From Apostichopus japonicus (Eukaryota > Echinodermata > Holothuroidea > Aspidochirotida > Stichopodidae), in assembly GCF_037975245.1 (NCBI RefSeq), contig NC_092567.1:18916876-18980875 (forward strand): DNA of 64,000 nucleotides. The letters run 5' to 3'. Of the stretch, positions 45,823 through 58,850 are shown piece by piece (the first letter of the stretch is position 1; the number at the start of each line of letters is the position of its first letter). The notes beneath the pieces were generated by a model. The model saw only the letters and a program-made list of their open reading frames with translations. It was not told the DNA's origin and made no database searches. The position numbers and the translations under genes are program-made.

Positions 45823-48121
45823 TGGAATTCCCCCGGTAATACAGTGTTTGGCATTCTTTCGATAGATCGCTGTACAGTAGGTGGAATGAATTTTTGTTCC
45901 TAGTTGCCAGATGAACTTTGTGTGGCTTGATCAGTTCAAAGTAAAGTTAGTAATATTAGCTCAAAGTGGGAATTCGAAAGGAAACGACAACTACAACTAC
46001 AAAACAAGTGGCTCTACAGTTACTGTAAATGACTTTATTACGAGTTGCACTGTGAAAGGGACTGTTAAGTAGATAAATGAGTTTTGAATCAACTTTTCAA
46101 AATTGTTAAAAACTCATGATCTTGTCAGATACTGTATGGTTGAGTTGGATCTTACTGTAGCAACTTTGTGACATCGATTGGAAAGTGTTTTAGTTTTGTC
46201 AGATAATAAGCTATTTGTTATTACGTTTGTTTTTTTGATACTTTGTTTGTTATTCAAACTCGTGACAAATCTTATATGTCTACAGTCCGATCAAAAGTCT
46301 CACTTCCTCTTGAAAGGAAAAATATCACAAGTAGTTTGGTTTCAAAAGCACTGTTACAAAGACAGTTTCATTTTATCACTTACAATATGATTATTCAGGC
46401 CATTTGTTGAGGACCACTTAAAGTTATTTAGAGTTGTTGCTTAGAGTTTTTATAATTTCTTTTAATTTCAACTCATTTTGTCGTAACAAAATTTTGTAAT
46501 CCAATACAGAATAACAAAGAGCTTTGTAGGATCCCACAGAAAGCTATACAAAGCTATACACATAGGCCATCCAAATGTACATGAGAGAATTATGTTAAAT
46601 ATAGATATCAAAACAGCAAGAAGAATAGGTGAATGGCTGTAATTTCTATAACACTTTTAATTTTCTTGAGAAATGACTTTTTTGCTCACAGCTGCAGTCC
46701 ATCCATGAAAGTGACATGATTATATACATACACTACAGTACTGTAAAGTACTGAACACTACAGGACAGTACTGTACAGTACTGTTCAGTACTGTACTGTA
46801 TAGTACTGTACTGTTCAGTACTGGACAGTACTGTACAGTAATGAACACACTTCAGTACAGTGTATCTCAAGGATCCTATATACACACAACTGAATGGGTA
46901 AACATTGACATTAATGACCTCTAATGTTATAGTGTTGGATCCAAGGATCCTCCCTTGTTTAACAGGATGTTCAAAGTACATTCGAAGCTTAACACATGTA
47001 TTATAAAGCTATTGATTAACATTAAAACCTGCACTAAGGAGCTCTGCCTGGCATCATAAATTTAATCTGAAAGGAACACTCCAGAGGTTAAGCATATTTC
47101 AAAGGTGAATTGTTTTGAGACCAGAATAACTCTATAGAAATATTTGTAAACACTAGTAAGCATTTTTTTCTTTCATTATTACCCACACTCCCAGTCCCCC
47201 CCCCCCCCTCCCTACTTGCCTCCCTTGTACTTACGTATGACATATCAAGCCTTGACTACTACCTAAATTCATCCTTTTAAAGTCAAGCATGAACGTTTCA
47301 TAAGCACTTACTGTTGTAAGTGTTGGATGTACTTACTGTTGTAAGTGTTGCACATACTGTAAGTTTACTGTTGTAAGTGTTGGACGATGAAGATTGTGTA
47401 ACGATTATCTAGTGTACATAGATTAGGCTCCACAAGTGGATAGGTAAATTATTTAAACATAAAAACTGGAATTTGGGGTTATTAAGTGACTTAAGACTCG
47501 CAGATTAAAAGTAAGTACGCTAGAGGGCAATAGTAATGTACATAGACACGGAGAGAAGCGATCTTATCGAAAAGAAGTGATAAAAAGTCCAAAGTATGGT
47601 GGGTTTTGCATTCAGGAGAAATGCCAAGGTTTTTCCGATCTGAAATGGTCTTCCAAATTTAAAAGAAATCCAAAATGAGCTAAAATTGTTAACTGGATAG
47701 CCAGTCAAATTGAAGTGTACAGTAGGTTACAAGCCAATTGGCTTTACTACAGGTACTGTACCTATGACTTTGGGAAATATCCGAAACATTAAACAACTGA
47801 ATTATTTTCCATTTTTGCAACTTGTTTAATATTCATTCAAAAGTGTTATTCAACTGCAACTTATAACCGAAGCACCCAGAAAATGACCCCCAATAAATTA
47901 TGGTAATTAAAAATTGAAGATTCCAATGTACAATCCTGTAAATACAATACTGAACATGACATGTTTTGATTAAAAATTGGACAAACTTTCCACAACCTTT
48001 TTTGAATGAAAACAATTTACCATAGTCATTGCTTTAGATTTCGCAACGTGGATGAAAATCTGAATGTTAAAAGATTTGTTGCAGTTACTCAAAAATGTTC
48101 TAGTGGCAAGTTCATCACCAG
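45823..48121. other. Gene-poor stretch with simple repeats
   Basis: Includes CAGTACTGTA arrays (46732-46862) and three copies of CTTACTGTTGTAAGTGTTGG (47307-47385). No gene recognised. Confidence 0.4.
46732..46862. repeat. AGTACTGT simple array
   Basis: Self-complementary CAGTACTGTACAGTACTGTT repeats, so it can pair with itself. Confidence 0.9.
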
Positions 48122-48270
48122 TCAATATCCACTGCACATCTCAAAAATCTGTAGCACATCAACAGTTTTTGCAGCTTTTAGCAGACCAAATCTATTTCGT
48201 AGTTTAGTTTGTATTGCCTCGGAGTTGTAGAAGAATCGCTCGATAGATGCAGAGCTGACTGGTAGGAACT
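48122..48270 (-). pseudogene. hAT transposase C-terminal relic
   Basis: The minus strand reads LPVSSASIERFFYNSEAIQT, then KLRNRFGLLKAAKTVDVL, ending in a stop at 48124-48122. SSAS.ER.F followed by .RNR is the hAT C-terminal dimerisation signature. No DDE core was found nearby, so only a short tail remains. Confidence 0.6.
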
Positions 48271-48882
48271 TTTTGATCAAATTCAATTTTATGGTAGAGA
48301 TGAATAATTAGATGAAAGTGTAATCAGTAAGTTATTATTTATTATTTAATTGAGTCTTCTTGGATAACAGTCACTATTTCATGCAAATCAGTATGTAATT
48401 AGTGCTCACAAAACGATATGTTGTTTTTCACATGATTTTTGTATTCACCAATATTTCCCCTTCCCCCATATTTCCCACTATTTTCCAGGTATTTCCTAAT
48501 ATTTCCTGCCGGTAGGGAAATATTAATATCTCCCGGGAAGTATCCAACCCTGCTTAGGGTTGTAAGAAAATGCCGTCCAGATACATATGTTTATGTTACT
48601 GTAATGGTGTAAAGTGTTTCGGGTCGTCCGTCATTAGTTTGTAAACCTCTGTCCACTATTCTCTTTAAGTTTTCGAGAGAAACCAGTTGTGAGAGTATCG
48701 CATCAGTCCTGACAGTTCCTTCATTCGGCTTCTGTTGCGGTAATCACTTTTACTTTCAGTAGTAAGGTGAAAGTTTTTCTAGGACATTCATCTGCATGTG
48801 ACAGTAGAAAATTCAAATAACCAAGTCCCAGCTGACAATCACAGTAAAAGGCTATGCAAGTGCCTTCCAAATGCTGTTTTAA
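48271..48882. other. Gene-poor stretch
   Basis: Short repeats of ATATTTCCC near 48450-48540. Nothing else recognised. Confidence 0.4.
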
Positions 48883-49240
48883 AGGCGTTGAAGACTGGCC
48901 CCAAACCACTTGCGGCCATCTGAAAAATTAACTTTCTGTTGCTTGCAAATGATGTTTTGTTCGTGTCGCTACATAATGCAGACAGTAATGAAACGTGATA
49001 CCTTGTTATCTTTTGCTGGACCTGAGATGTCCATTGCTGTATCGTTTGTATACTGTGCTGTGGGTATTGACCGCAACTGCATGTACTGATTGTACACTAG
49101 TGTCTACTTACCGACGGTTTCAAGCTGTGTGTGTATTTTCTGGGATCGATGGTGGTGTCTAACACTTCTGTTACACCTCATTCGAAACTAGGTCAGATTA
49201 ACAGCATTAGACGCTTCTTTTGCACGAGTCTTCACGCCCT
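48883..49240 (+). mobile_element. TTAA-flanked MITE, copy D
   Basis: TTAA 48879-48882 and 49241-49244; 358 bp. Ends AGGCGTTGAAGACTGGCC and CGAGTCTTCACGCCCT. Uninterrupted. Confidence 0.92.
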
Positions 49241-49244
49241 TTAA

Positions 49245-51163
49245 TGGTACCCGCTAATCACAGAAACCTACTCTGAAAGATTTTGCCCTCTCCCCTACCC
49301 CACCCCCTCCTGCAACCCAGTGGGAGAGAACATTGCCCGACATCCTTCGTCAGTGGAATAAAAAATGTTCAGTAAGGGATTTCTTCAAATTTACTTTGCA
49401 TCCCTAGCTTACATGTCTCCCCACTACCCTAGCACTTTCATTCTATTATTTTTTTATTTAAAACTCAAATTTTTATTTATTAACACAACCTTGTGTTTAC
49501 ACCCTAATTATAGACCTAATTTCTTGTCTAAACATGCTCCAGAATGATCCATTTGACATATAAACTGAAGTGCTTTTGGTTTTGTGCTTTGTTCTCTGTT
49601 TTGATCCGAGAAATACCGTACTGTATTTTTTAACCAAACCCTATCAGCAATTCGGCATATATTTCTTCCAGGATGAAGAAGGTTATTCCGCAAGTTATGG
49701 GAGCCATGTGGACCCTATCCCTTCCTTTTTTCACCATGGCATAGTCTCGTAAAATTTACAGTATATATACACTATATCCATCCCAATTTCCCAAGCATTT
49801 GACAAGCAGGAAACTAAGTTACAATTAACACTAGTACAAATGAACACGAATAAACAAATAACGAGCTATGTTTGTTTTTTCTATGTCTATAGCTTTTATG
49901 TGTACTTAGCAAGGAGAGGTCAAACTTAAAAGACACTGTAGTACTTTTATGTACACGATGCGCTTCCTTCAATTACTCAGGATTTATAGATTATATTCTC
50001 AATCAATATCTGATGTACAGAGTATATTGCTGAATGGAAAAATCAAATTATCATTTTGTGTCATTCAGATAGACTCTCTTTGACAAGTGTCATTGTTGTT
50101 GAACTACAGTAATTGCTTTCAAAGATAAACTTGTGTACAATGTACTGTATGAGGTATTTGTTTGTGAAATACTATATGCATAGTGCGAGGGTTAAACAGG
50201 TGTACAGGTCTGTTCAGGAAATCCACCGTATTTTATGTATTCAAGTGTTTCCTCCATGGTTGCTAAAGGCATTTACAGTAATATCGAAGATTAGTATGGA
50301 TTTCGTAGGCAAACTGACTTAGTCTTTTGTGTATACTGTAGTACAGTAATTGTCATTTGACACAGTCTGATAATTATATGATCTCAGGGTAGCATAGACT
50401 GGTTTAACATCATGTTTATGGTTCGATGCAGGGGCAAAGGTGGACTTACTTTTCTTAGGGTGGGGGGGGGGATTTTCTCCAAAGGGGGGAGGAAGCAGAA
50501 TCTATTTGCTATAAATTGCTTTTTTTTCTCACCTGTAGACAGACACTATTTCACATACCCAGGTATGTCCAATACTTCCTGCATGCTACAGTTTTAAAGT
50601 ACTGTAAATGTTGCCATGGCAGATTTATTGATTTATTTGGCTAGGTGTTCTTTACCTGTCAGTTTTACGCAGCCCGGGTGTCAATTCCGCTTTGATACTT
50701 CTGTGTTTCTTGGGTCGGGTATAGCTTTAGCTTATTACATGGATTGACGATGACTGACATTTCAAATCAAATGTATATAATAAATATTATAAATGGCAAG
50801 AAGGTTTGAATATATTGTAAGCCTAAACCCAATTGAATTACACCTACACACAGTAGAGTATTAGATGTTTGAGGAAGCTGTGTTGCGGAACATATTTAGG
50901 CTGTACTTGGAAGGTTGGAAATAATGTACAGTAGTAGGCTACCTATTGACTGTACATGTTTCTTACAGTAGATATATTGTTTATGCAGGCAGAACAGTAT
51001 CAATGTGTACTACATGATTTATCTCTGAGCAAATTACATGAACCAAGGTCTCCCAATTTTTTCTTTCTTTAAACATATTGTTTTAATTACTCATAAATGA
51101 GAAAAGGGGACTGACTTTCTTCAAAAAATTTTTAAAGTCAGATGGCGTTTGGACAGCATTACT
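49245..51163. other. Gene-poor stretch
   Basis: Around 49388-49445 is a relative of the duplicated repeat at 61510-61860 (AAATTTACTTTGC ... TAGCACTTTCATTCTA). No gene recognised. Confidence 0.4.
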
Positions 51164-51618
51164 CAGGCATGAGACTCTTCCGCGGAAACGCGGATTTCCG
51201 ATTATTTTTTTTTTCATTTTCGCGTTTTTTCTCGTAATTCGCGTTTTTTATTATTTTTTTTATTTAATCTTTTTTTTTTTTTTTTTTTTTTTTTTTTGCC
51301 GAACATGCTGGACTCTGAAGGGAAGGAACACCGAATTTGACCAGTGGTGGAATCAAGTAGCACAAAGCAAGCAAAAAAGCCTTTTTTTGGTTCAAAAAAG
51401 CTAATGGAGAAATTATACAAGCAGAAATTCCACACTTTTTTGGCGAGTTACGTGATGTGATAGATTCCATCTAGAGTCCACCATTTTGCATTTAAGCCCT
51501 CCTTACCTGACAAAAAAATTCTAAAGGGGAGGGGGACACCCCCTCCTCTTAAACCCCTCCCCCAGGACGGCGATCGATAAATTTCAGATTTTTTTTCCCT
51601 GGCTCATTCTCATCCCTG
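51164..51618. mobile_element. 455-bp non-autonomous element, copy 2
   Basis: Nearly identical to 21310-21765. Flanked by ATTACT on both sides (51158-51163, 51619-51624), a probable 6-bp target duplication. Ends CAGGCATGAGACT and the complement of CAGGGATGAGAAT. Long internal T run (51270-51297). Confidence 0.88.
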
Positions 51619-51624
51619 ATTACT

Positions 51625-54409
51625 GTAGCTAAAAAATATCAGTGAACCCTCTTTCTAGATCCCAGAAGACATTTACCTCAATCCAGTCTTATACCTATCT
51701 CCTAGATGTGTACATACACTATAGATGCACTCTGATCTACCTACTGTAGCTTTCCCAGAATTGCACGAGAGTGAACTTCCTTCAAATACTGTACCTAATT
51801 CTTTCAAAAATTGTGGTTATACTACTTGATTTGAACTTTACTTCACTTCCTCATACATAGCCTGGTTTTCTGGTTGGATGACCCAGATCAGCCTTGGAGG
51901 TTGTTCGTCGGACAACTAGTCATTTAAAACAAGTGAAGATTGCCAGTTGTACTGTAACTCATTACTCCCAAATACAGTCCGAGGTACAGTAACTTGGTAT
52001 CGCCCTCCATGACTTTGGAAAATAAAACAAAAACAGTTTTACCAGTTCAATTCTGGTTTTCTAGATTCAATAACCCTATACATTATAAAGTAGTGTACAT
52101 GTTGGTAGTTCTTTGTTATTTGGCTCCATTTTTATCAGACGACCAAAGTTTGCTGTTCGGACAACCAAGCATTCAGACCAGGTTGTCCGATGAACAACCA
52201 GATAAAGTCCTTAAAAATTTGCCCTGCCTGGTAACATTTTAGTTTTTTTTGTCCGAATCAGAAGATTACCAGGTTTCTGAAGGCACTATAGAGAGAGAAT
52301 ATGTAGAGGCTGTGATGAGACAATTAAGGTTCGTAACTTCGTAGACGTTTGCAACCCATCGTTTCATCACAAGAATTCATTGTCACAATCTGAATTTTTT
52401 TTCTGGGGAAGGGTGCTCCTAGGTTCATGATGTCCCATATCCTTTAAATCAAATCTTGGATTCACTCTTGCTGGCCGTGAATGAAACACAATGACAACAT
52501 GGTTTAGATGCATGCATACCATCTAATAGTGTAGTCCATGAAAGCACACTTCATGCATGGTTTAGTGGAATGGTTCAAGTGTTATTACAGTGTGCAGTAT
52601 AAAGTTCACTCAGTTTTACATCCTAGCACAAGTAGAACCACTCCAATCTTTCCATGAATAAACACTGTTATCGTAGAGCTGAATTTATTGTTTTGTTTTG
52701 ACATGTGCTAAAGTTGTTTGCATGATCACATGGCTGGTTTCACATAGGATTGGGGAAGGTACGGGGGGGGGGGGGGGGGGGAGAGGTTGAGTGGAAATGT
52801 TGATGATGACGAAGGTCACCTTGCAGAGCTACTGTACATATGCAAAGATTCATTGTAAGACTAACTGTACTTTACATACAGTTCATAACAACATTGTAAA
52901 GTCTGTGATCAAATCATACAGCACAGTTACCATGTTACAGTACATTTACACAGTACTAGAGTACTTGTTACTTTCCATTGAAGTTTCTCTATATCTTTGC
53001 AATGTATGTTTGTACTATAAAACAACCATGGTTATAGGTTGATGTCCACAGCAAAGCAAACATTTCTACTAGTTACCTAGTTAAGTGGTAATTAGTTGTT
53101 TTATCTAGGTCCACTTAAACATTTACGAACTAATTTTTTTCTTGGAACATTCTGAATTATTTTACACCTAGTTTAGTCACAGACTGTTATAATCACCAGT
53201 AACGGCCCAGGTTTTAATCCTAATAATAAACTTTCATTAATTGACAATGACGACTGACAACTTCAGAATCTCAGTTATAAAAGTGGCTGGTCTACCAAGA
53301 CTATTTAAACACAAAATGTGATGTCAGCCTCTAAGAAGCAACAGAATAATTCAAAAGAAAAGTCAGAGACATCTGCAATGTACAATGCCTTGCAAATTCT
53401 TCAAGAAACAAACAGTGTTTAACTGATACTGATGTGAGTACCTCAATGTTACATACATACTGTATACCATGAAATTAAAATAGCATGGTTTGGTTTGAGT
53501 CACTAGTAATAAGAAAACAGAAAAGATTAATGCTCACAATCTCGTCTAGACTGAGTTTCCGTAATCGTCGTCCTAGTCAATGACAGTAAGCCTTAAAGGA
53601 GCATTCATAGGTCATAAATGTACTGTAGCATATATATTTTAAAGGTATAGGTATACATGTCGAAAACTGGCGTATAAAGTATAAGACTTTCATATATTTG
53701 CATAATTAAGCGCAAGACCCCTGTTAATCGTATACAATTAACTTACTACTGTGACCAGATGCGATAAACAACAGTTTCTGAACACCGATGTGGTTCGCAG
53801 TCACACAACGGTTAGGTCTCAATAGTCGGTAAACCTGTAATACAGTGTCATAAATACATGCAACTGCAACTCATTTAAAAATACTCAGCTTTTAATTAAC
53901 ATAATTTATTTAAATAACAAATTCAATACAATCAGTAGGTTAAATTAACGATCATATAGAAACATTACTGGGGTACCGCTCAAATTTAGGACTACAACGT
54001 TAATTAACACCAAATTCCTATCATTATGTCATCGCTTAAAGTTTTTAGTCACTTGATTTAGAACTCGATCTAATGACCCTTTGTAGAAATGGATTCATCG
54101 ACGAGGAAGAACGAGACTTAATTTCGGCGGTTTGTTTATCCTGCACCGCCGTCCGAATTAGTTGTTTTGATAAAAAACACATTACGCATCATATTCTCTT
54201 GTCAAATACGTAGGCTTACTCTTTGAATGTGTTCCAATTGTTTCAGTCGTCAAGCATGATCAGCCAAAATTTAGGAGATGGGTCTCATTTCCTCATTAAA
54301 ACTATGTACTACAGTACTTATATTAATTAGTAAATACTGAATCTATAATAAATGTAAAACTGACAGGTAAAATGAGGAACATTTTGACAATGGAAAAGAG
54401 CATTCCTCA
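51625..54409. other. Gene-poor stretch
   Basis: Contains an inverted pair, GGTTGTTCGTCGGACAAC (51899-51916) against GTTGTCCGATGAACAACC (52182-52199), possibly the ends of an old element. G run at 52764-52780. A 46-codon frame from the ATG at 54072 (MTLCRNGFIDEEERDLISAV) is less AT-rich than its surroundings but unsupported. Confidence 0.4.
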
Positions 54410-54710
54410 TGAAAATCCCTTCCCTGTCACTTTCTGGATTGTATCGAATGAAACTTGGGCGTGATCCCCGGTTACACAGTGTGCAAGGGTACTTTGGCTT
54501 CTGACTGGCGCCCCCAGCAAAGAAATGGCTGGCTTCTGACTGGTGCCCCCAGGAAATAAATGGCTATATATAGGGAATGCCATCGACTAAGGGTTGGATA
54601 GCACAGTCGGTATAATGCTGGGCTTTTAACAAAGAGGTCGCTGATAATTAAAACCTTGTTCTAGCCATGATAATTTCTTTGCTGTTTTCCATTGTCTAAA
54701 ATTAAGTACA
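54410..54710 (+). mobile_element. SINE-like repeat, copy 2
   Basis: Matches 34848-35075 throughout. A GGCTTCTGACTGGCGCCCCC segment of about 35 bases is duplicated here. The tRNA-like head (54590-54668) has lost the B-box (CTGATAATTAAAACC), so it is older. Confidence 0.75.
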
Positions 54711-55549
54711 ATACAATTGTATTATAAAGACCATTTGTATACCACAAACATACTTAAAAGTTCTTTGAAATAAAACTTCAAAGCCTTTTTTTGTTTTCAT
54801 GCTAATAGCCAAGCCTTCTGCTGTACATACCAGAAGTAATTTAAAACTTAAAAAAAATTGCTTCAGATTCATTCCCAAAATTTTGATTCAGTATTAAACT
54901 AGTTTTCGAGTGAATGATCTTTTTCTGTTTTGTACGTCCCACATTTCATCCCTTTTTTCAAAGAAATTGATTAATTATTCCTCTCTTGCTGTGTATATAT
55001 ATAAATGAAGTAAACTAGAATAGCTACTGTAACCACCACCATTATATCCTCTACTCCTCTTGTCCTCTGATTTCATTTTGGCTATCTGCCAACTAGAAAT
55101 CATAAATTGCTTTAATATTGTATTATAAATATAATACCGTAGATCTATATCAAACTGTGTGTTCTCTACAGAAGCTACAAACACGATACTACAGTACTGC
55201 TTAATCCTTGCCCCGCGCAGTAAAACGCATAATTCAAATTAATGAACTCGCAACATATATATATATATTGCTCTTTTGAAATATGAAAGGACGTTAAAAA
55301 GTATATCTATATATACCGAGCTATTCCTCACGCTTCAGCATTCACCCAATATATACATCCCATCTCCCATAAATAGCTACGGCACCCTTGATGAAATAAA
55401 TCTCGACGTGTTCCGTTTCTCTTCTCCGAAATCTAATTGAAAGGCACGTAAATTAGCCGATTGATTCTCGTAAATAAAGGCCCTGGATCGGAGATACAGT
55501 ACGACATTGATCTCATCTACCCAAATTTGCCGCAGGCGCCGTTACTTAC
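54711..55549. other. Gene-poor stretch
   Basis: AT-rich; nothing firmly recognised. Would be the first intron if the minus-strand promoter at 55.6 kb is real. Confidence 0.35.
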
Positions 55550-55664
55550 AAGTCCTCGATTCGTAACGGTGAAGGATCGAGAGAGACGACACCGTGGGTC
55601 AATCCACGTCCAATTTGGCGTCGGATTTCAGCCGTTGCACTCTTCGATTGGTCGAGATGCAAAT
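55550..55664 (-). promoter_or_regulatory. Possible minus-strand promoter and first exon
   Basis: Reading the minus strand: octamer ATTTGCAT (55664-55657), CCAAT (55651-55647), then about 80 bases of GC-richer DNA ending in a consensus donor CTT|GTAAGT (exon end 55550). The order and spacing fit an RNA polymerase II promoter with a short first exon. No downstream coding exon was found. Confidence 0.35.
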
Positions 55665-56094
55665 CTGTACAATTTAAAACCCTGGATGAAGGAACACTAG
55701 ACATTGATATACTGTACTGTACTGTACTGTATTTATATTGTTACAAACAAAGTAGAAATGTCCGTGTTGTGATCATAATGGATGACAAGTGTTATTGTAG
55801 CTTGGGTACTTGCAATTGCCTTTTGGCTGGTTATTAAAGATCGGGAGGAAATGAGTGTGACATTGGATGTTGGGAGAAGAGTGGGTATGGATGGAAGAGA
55901 GGGAGATGGAAATAGGGAGGGGAAATGGATGGAGACAATGAAAATGTTATGATTAATGTTAAATGTTAATGTTAATAATGGGAGACGGTAGATCAATACA
56001 AGAGTATATTAGCTGTTTGGTATTTATTATATATATCGAATAAACCTGCCCGATATACAGTGACCCTTCATCCCAACTTACCTCATCCCAACAA

Positions 56095-56222
56095 ATCCCA
56101 ACCCCTCCCCTCCCCCCTCCACCCCTTTCCCTTATTCAAACCTAGCGATCCAAGCACCTTTCCCCCTCCCCCCTGCACCCCTCTCCCTTATTCAAACCTA
56201 GCGATTCAAGCACCTTTCCGAA
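56095..56222 (+). repeat. Two copies of a ~62-bp C-rich repeat
   Basis: CCCTTATTCAAACCTAGCGA occurs twice, each after a CCCCTCC-rich stretch. Confidence 0.85.
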
Positions 56223-56920
56223 ATTATGAAAGAGAGCACTTTAAAAACTCTTTCTTTGATTTATATGTTTGTGCTTTTGAAATGTTACGGTCATTAATCA
56301 AACAATTTATAGGTCATTGCCCCTGTTTTTCCTCCGACGTAGAAACCAAAAGCGTACTGTATTGGTAGGTTTATTTGCACTTCAACTTTTACGACAGGTA
56401 TTATCAAAATTATATTGATTCTGTTTGAATTGTAGGAATTAAAACAAAAAAACAAAAGGAAAAAGCAAAAGTTGAAATGGGGCCACAACCTTTTGTCGTG
56501 TAGACAACAACTAAACTACTATAAAAGCATTGGTAAAAGAAGTCCCTTGTTAGGAAATTTATCATCAAATGAAAACTTGTTTAGAATATACGTTTTTCCT
56601 CATAGTGCATTTGATTGGTATAGAAACAAATAGTTTTCTTTTAATGTATTTTGTTATAATCCTTTATATATCAAAGAGGTTTCTAAAATAGCTGGGAAGT
56701 CTGGGATATATGTTAAGGTTTTGTTGTAATGCCCAGAGTTGTTACTTAGAACTGAGGTCATGAAACCAGGTTATGAAGTGCATATACTGTACCTGCAGAG
56801 TACAGTACATATATACTTGACTACAGTCATGTACACATATAAGTTACTAATGTATTATATCTATATACAAATACTTAGTTATCATTAGCTGAGGGGTTTG
56901 TATTCATGCTGATGTACAGT
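56223..56920. other. Gene-poor stretch
   Basis: Nothing recognised. Confidence 0.4.
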
Positions 56921-57103
56921 AGGCTTATCCCTTAATCCTAAAAGAAGAAACTAGTACAATGTTTCAGTGTCAAGGTAATATACATAAAGAGCAGATAAGT
57001 TTATTACATCTTAGAGCATCGGAAAATCCAAATACAATTTATCCCTTAATCATTAAAGAAGAAACTAGTACAATGTTTCAGTGTCAAGGTAATATACATA
57101 AAT

Positions 57104-58387
57104 AAGGGGTTAATCAACGGTCTAGCGTGCGTTACTCACAGGATTAATGCACGATCGGGGGATAATGCAAGCGATGCACGAGGGCGGAGCCCGAGTGCAT
57201 CCAGCGATAGCATTAACACCCGGAGTGCATTAATCATGTGAGTAACGCACGCTAGACCGTTGATTAACCCCGTTCATTCATACACTACCATTTGTGTGGG
57301 GGAAAAATCATAAAACAAAACATTTTTGGTTACATATAACCGAAGATTTATTAAAGTGATGCCCCGTAAGTCGAATTAACGATTAACAACCAGCATAACA
57401 ATAATGTACATGTGCAATTATAAAGTAATACTGAACGATAGTGAATAATTATAAAGGAAACGTCTTTGAAAGGCTGTCATTCATAAAAGATGAACCATAA
57501 TAACATTTTAACTAATGTTTGGCAATATTGCGGCCATAAAACTATTTTTGAAAGGTCTCAATAACAAGGAACTACAAACAATTACTAGTTGGCTTCATCA
57601 TATCAATACCCTACAGCTTCTGGTTCCCATAGCAACCATTCTAGGGACAAACATGTACGTATGGTATACAGTCATACGATAACATAGAAGGCCTTGTATT
57701 GAACACGTACACTCACTTGAACGTACACACTACACAGTGCTTGGCACTGCGGTCGTTTAACTTTAAATTTATAACACTATGAGCAACATAACGGCCTTGC
57801 GAACATTTAATTACGGACAGATACTGGATATATTTAAAGTCAAAGCATCCACAACTGTTTGGTGTTTTAATACGGATATAACTATGAATTTTGGAAGTAA
57901 ACATTCACAGGACTTTGGAAAGAACATTTGGAAAACAGTTTGGACATGTTAGACGTTTCAGCCCTAACAGCAGCAGTAACGTTAATGTCATTGTTGGAGG
58001 CAACAGCTGTGCAGCCTACACTATGGCCTAGACTCGAGTGCGGATCCATGTTTTCGCGTCCTTTACCATTGATGGCATCTTGCAAGACTTTTGAACAAGA
58101 TCGTTTCTGTGAATTAAGTCTTTCTCAACCAGGTTTGCAAATCTTCCATTGTTTTCCTGAGTGTCTACCTCGTCTAAAGTGCGCAAATCGAAGTTCAAAT
58201 CAAACGTTATATTAGCCATTTTGTGTTTTTGATGTATTTCGATAGCTCATCAAAGCAGACGACAAAACATGGTAACAATTGTATTCATCCGCCGGTAATT
58301 TTACCGTGCGTTACTCACAGGATTAACCACGGTCAGCTGACCTGAATGGACCAATAGGATTTAGGAATCTTTACTAAGTATGAATGA
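57104..58387. mobile_element. 1.28-kb insertion with a long terminal hairpin
   Basis: Begins with a hairpin (57106-57271). The shared word CGTGCGTTACTCACAGGATTAA reappears near the other end (58312-58327), and TATGAATGA-like words sit near both ends. The middle has minus-strand pieces: MANITFDLNFDLRTL ... RFANLVEKDLIHRN from the ATG at 58219, and, in another frame, a stretch ending FSKCSFQSPVNVYFQNS (to 57900). These resemble the two ends of KIAA1958-like/Crypton tyrosine-recombinase genes; that comparison is from memory and weak. Confidence 0.55.
57106..57271. repeat. 166-bp near-perfect hairpin
   Basis: 47-base arms (57106-57152, 57225-57271) match at 46 of 47 positions. The 72-base centre is itself partly palindromic (CGAGGGCGGAGCCCGAG). 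Confidence 0.95.
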
Positions 58388-58850
58388 AGAGCAGATAAGT
58401 TTATTACATCTTAGAGCATCGGAAAATCCAAATACAATTTATCCCTTAATCATTAAAGAAGAAACTAGTACAATGTTTCAGTTTCAAGGTAACATACATT
58501 AGAGCAGATAAGTTTAATTACTGTACATCTTAGAGCATCGGAAAATCCAAATACAATTTATCCCTTAATCATAAAAGAAGAAACTAGTACAATGTTTCAG
58601 TTTCAAGATAACATACATTAGAGCAGATAAGTTTAATTACATCTCAGAGCATCGGAATATCCAAATACAATTTATCCCTTAATCATTAAAGAAGAAACTA
58701 GTACAATGTTTGAGTGTCAAGGTAACATACATTAGAGCAGATAAGCTTAATTACATCTCAGAGCATCGGAAAATCCAAATACAATTCATCCCTTAATCAT
58801 AAAAGAGATGTACAAAGTGTCAGTTTCAAGGTAACATTCAGTATCAAAAG

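Larger units (their letters stand above)
56930..58850 (+). repeat. About 115-bp tandem array, split by an insertion
   Basis: Five to six units beginning ATCCCTTAATCATTAAAGAA and including GAGCAGATAAGTTTATTACA. Units start at about 56931, 57040, 58440, 58559, 58674 and 58788. The second unit is interrupted at about 57104-58387. The last unit is truncated. Confidence 0.9.

Noticed and set aside
51861-52250. Inverted GTTGTTCGTCGGACAAC pair as a transposon
   Set aside because: Ends and target duplication could not be fixed; noted only within the gene-poor stretch.
54072-54212. Small frame MTLCRNGFIDEEERDLISAV in GC-richer DNA
   Set aside because: 46 codons, no splice partner and no family recognised.
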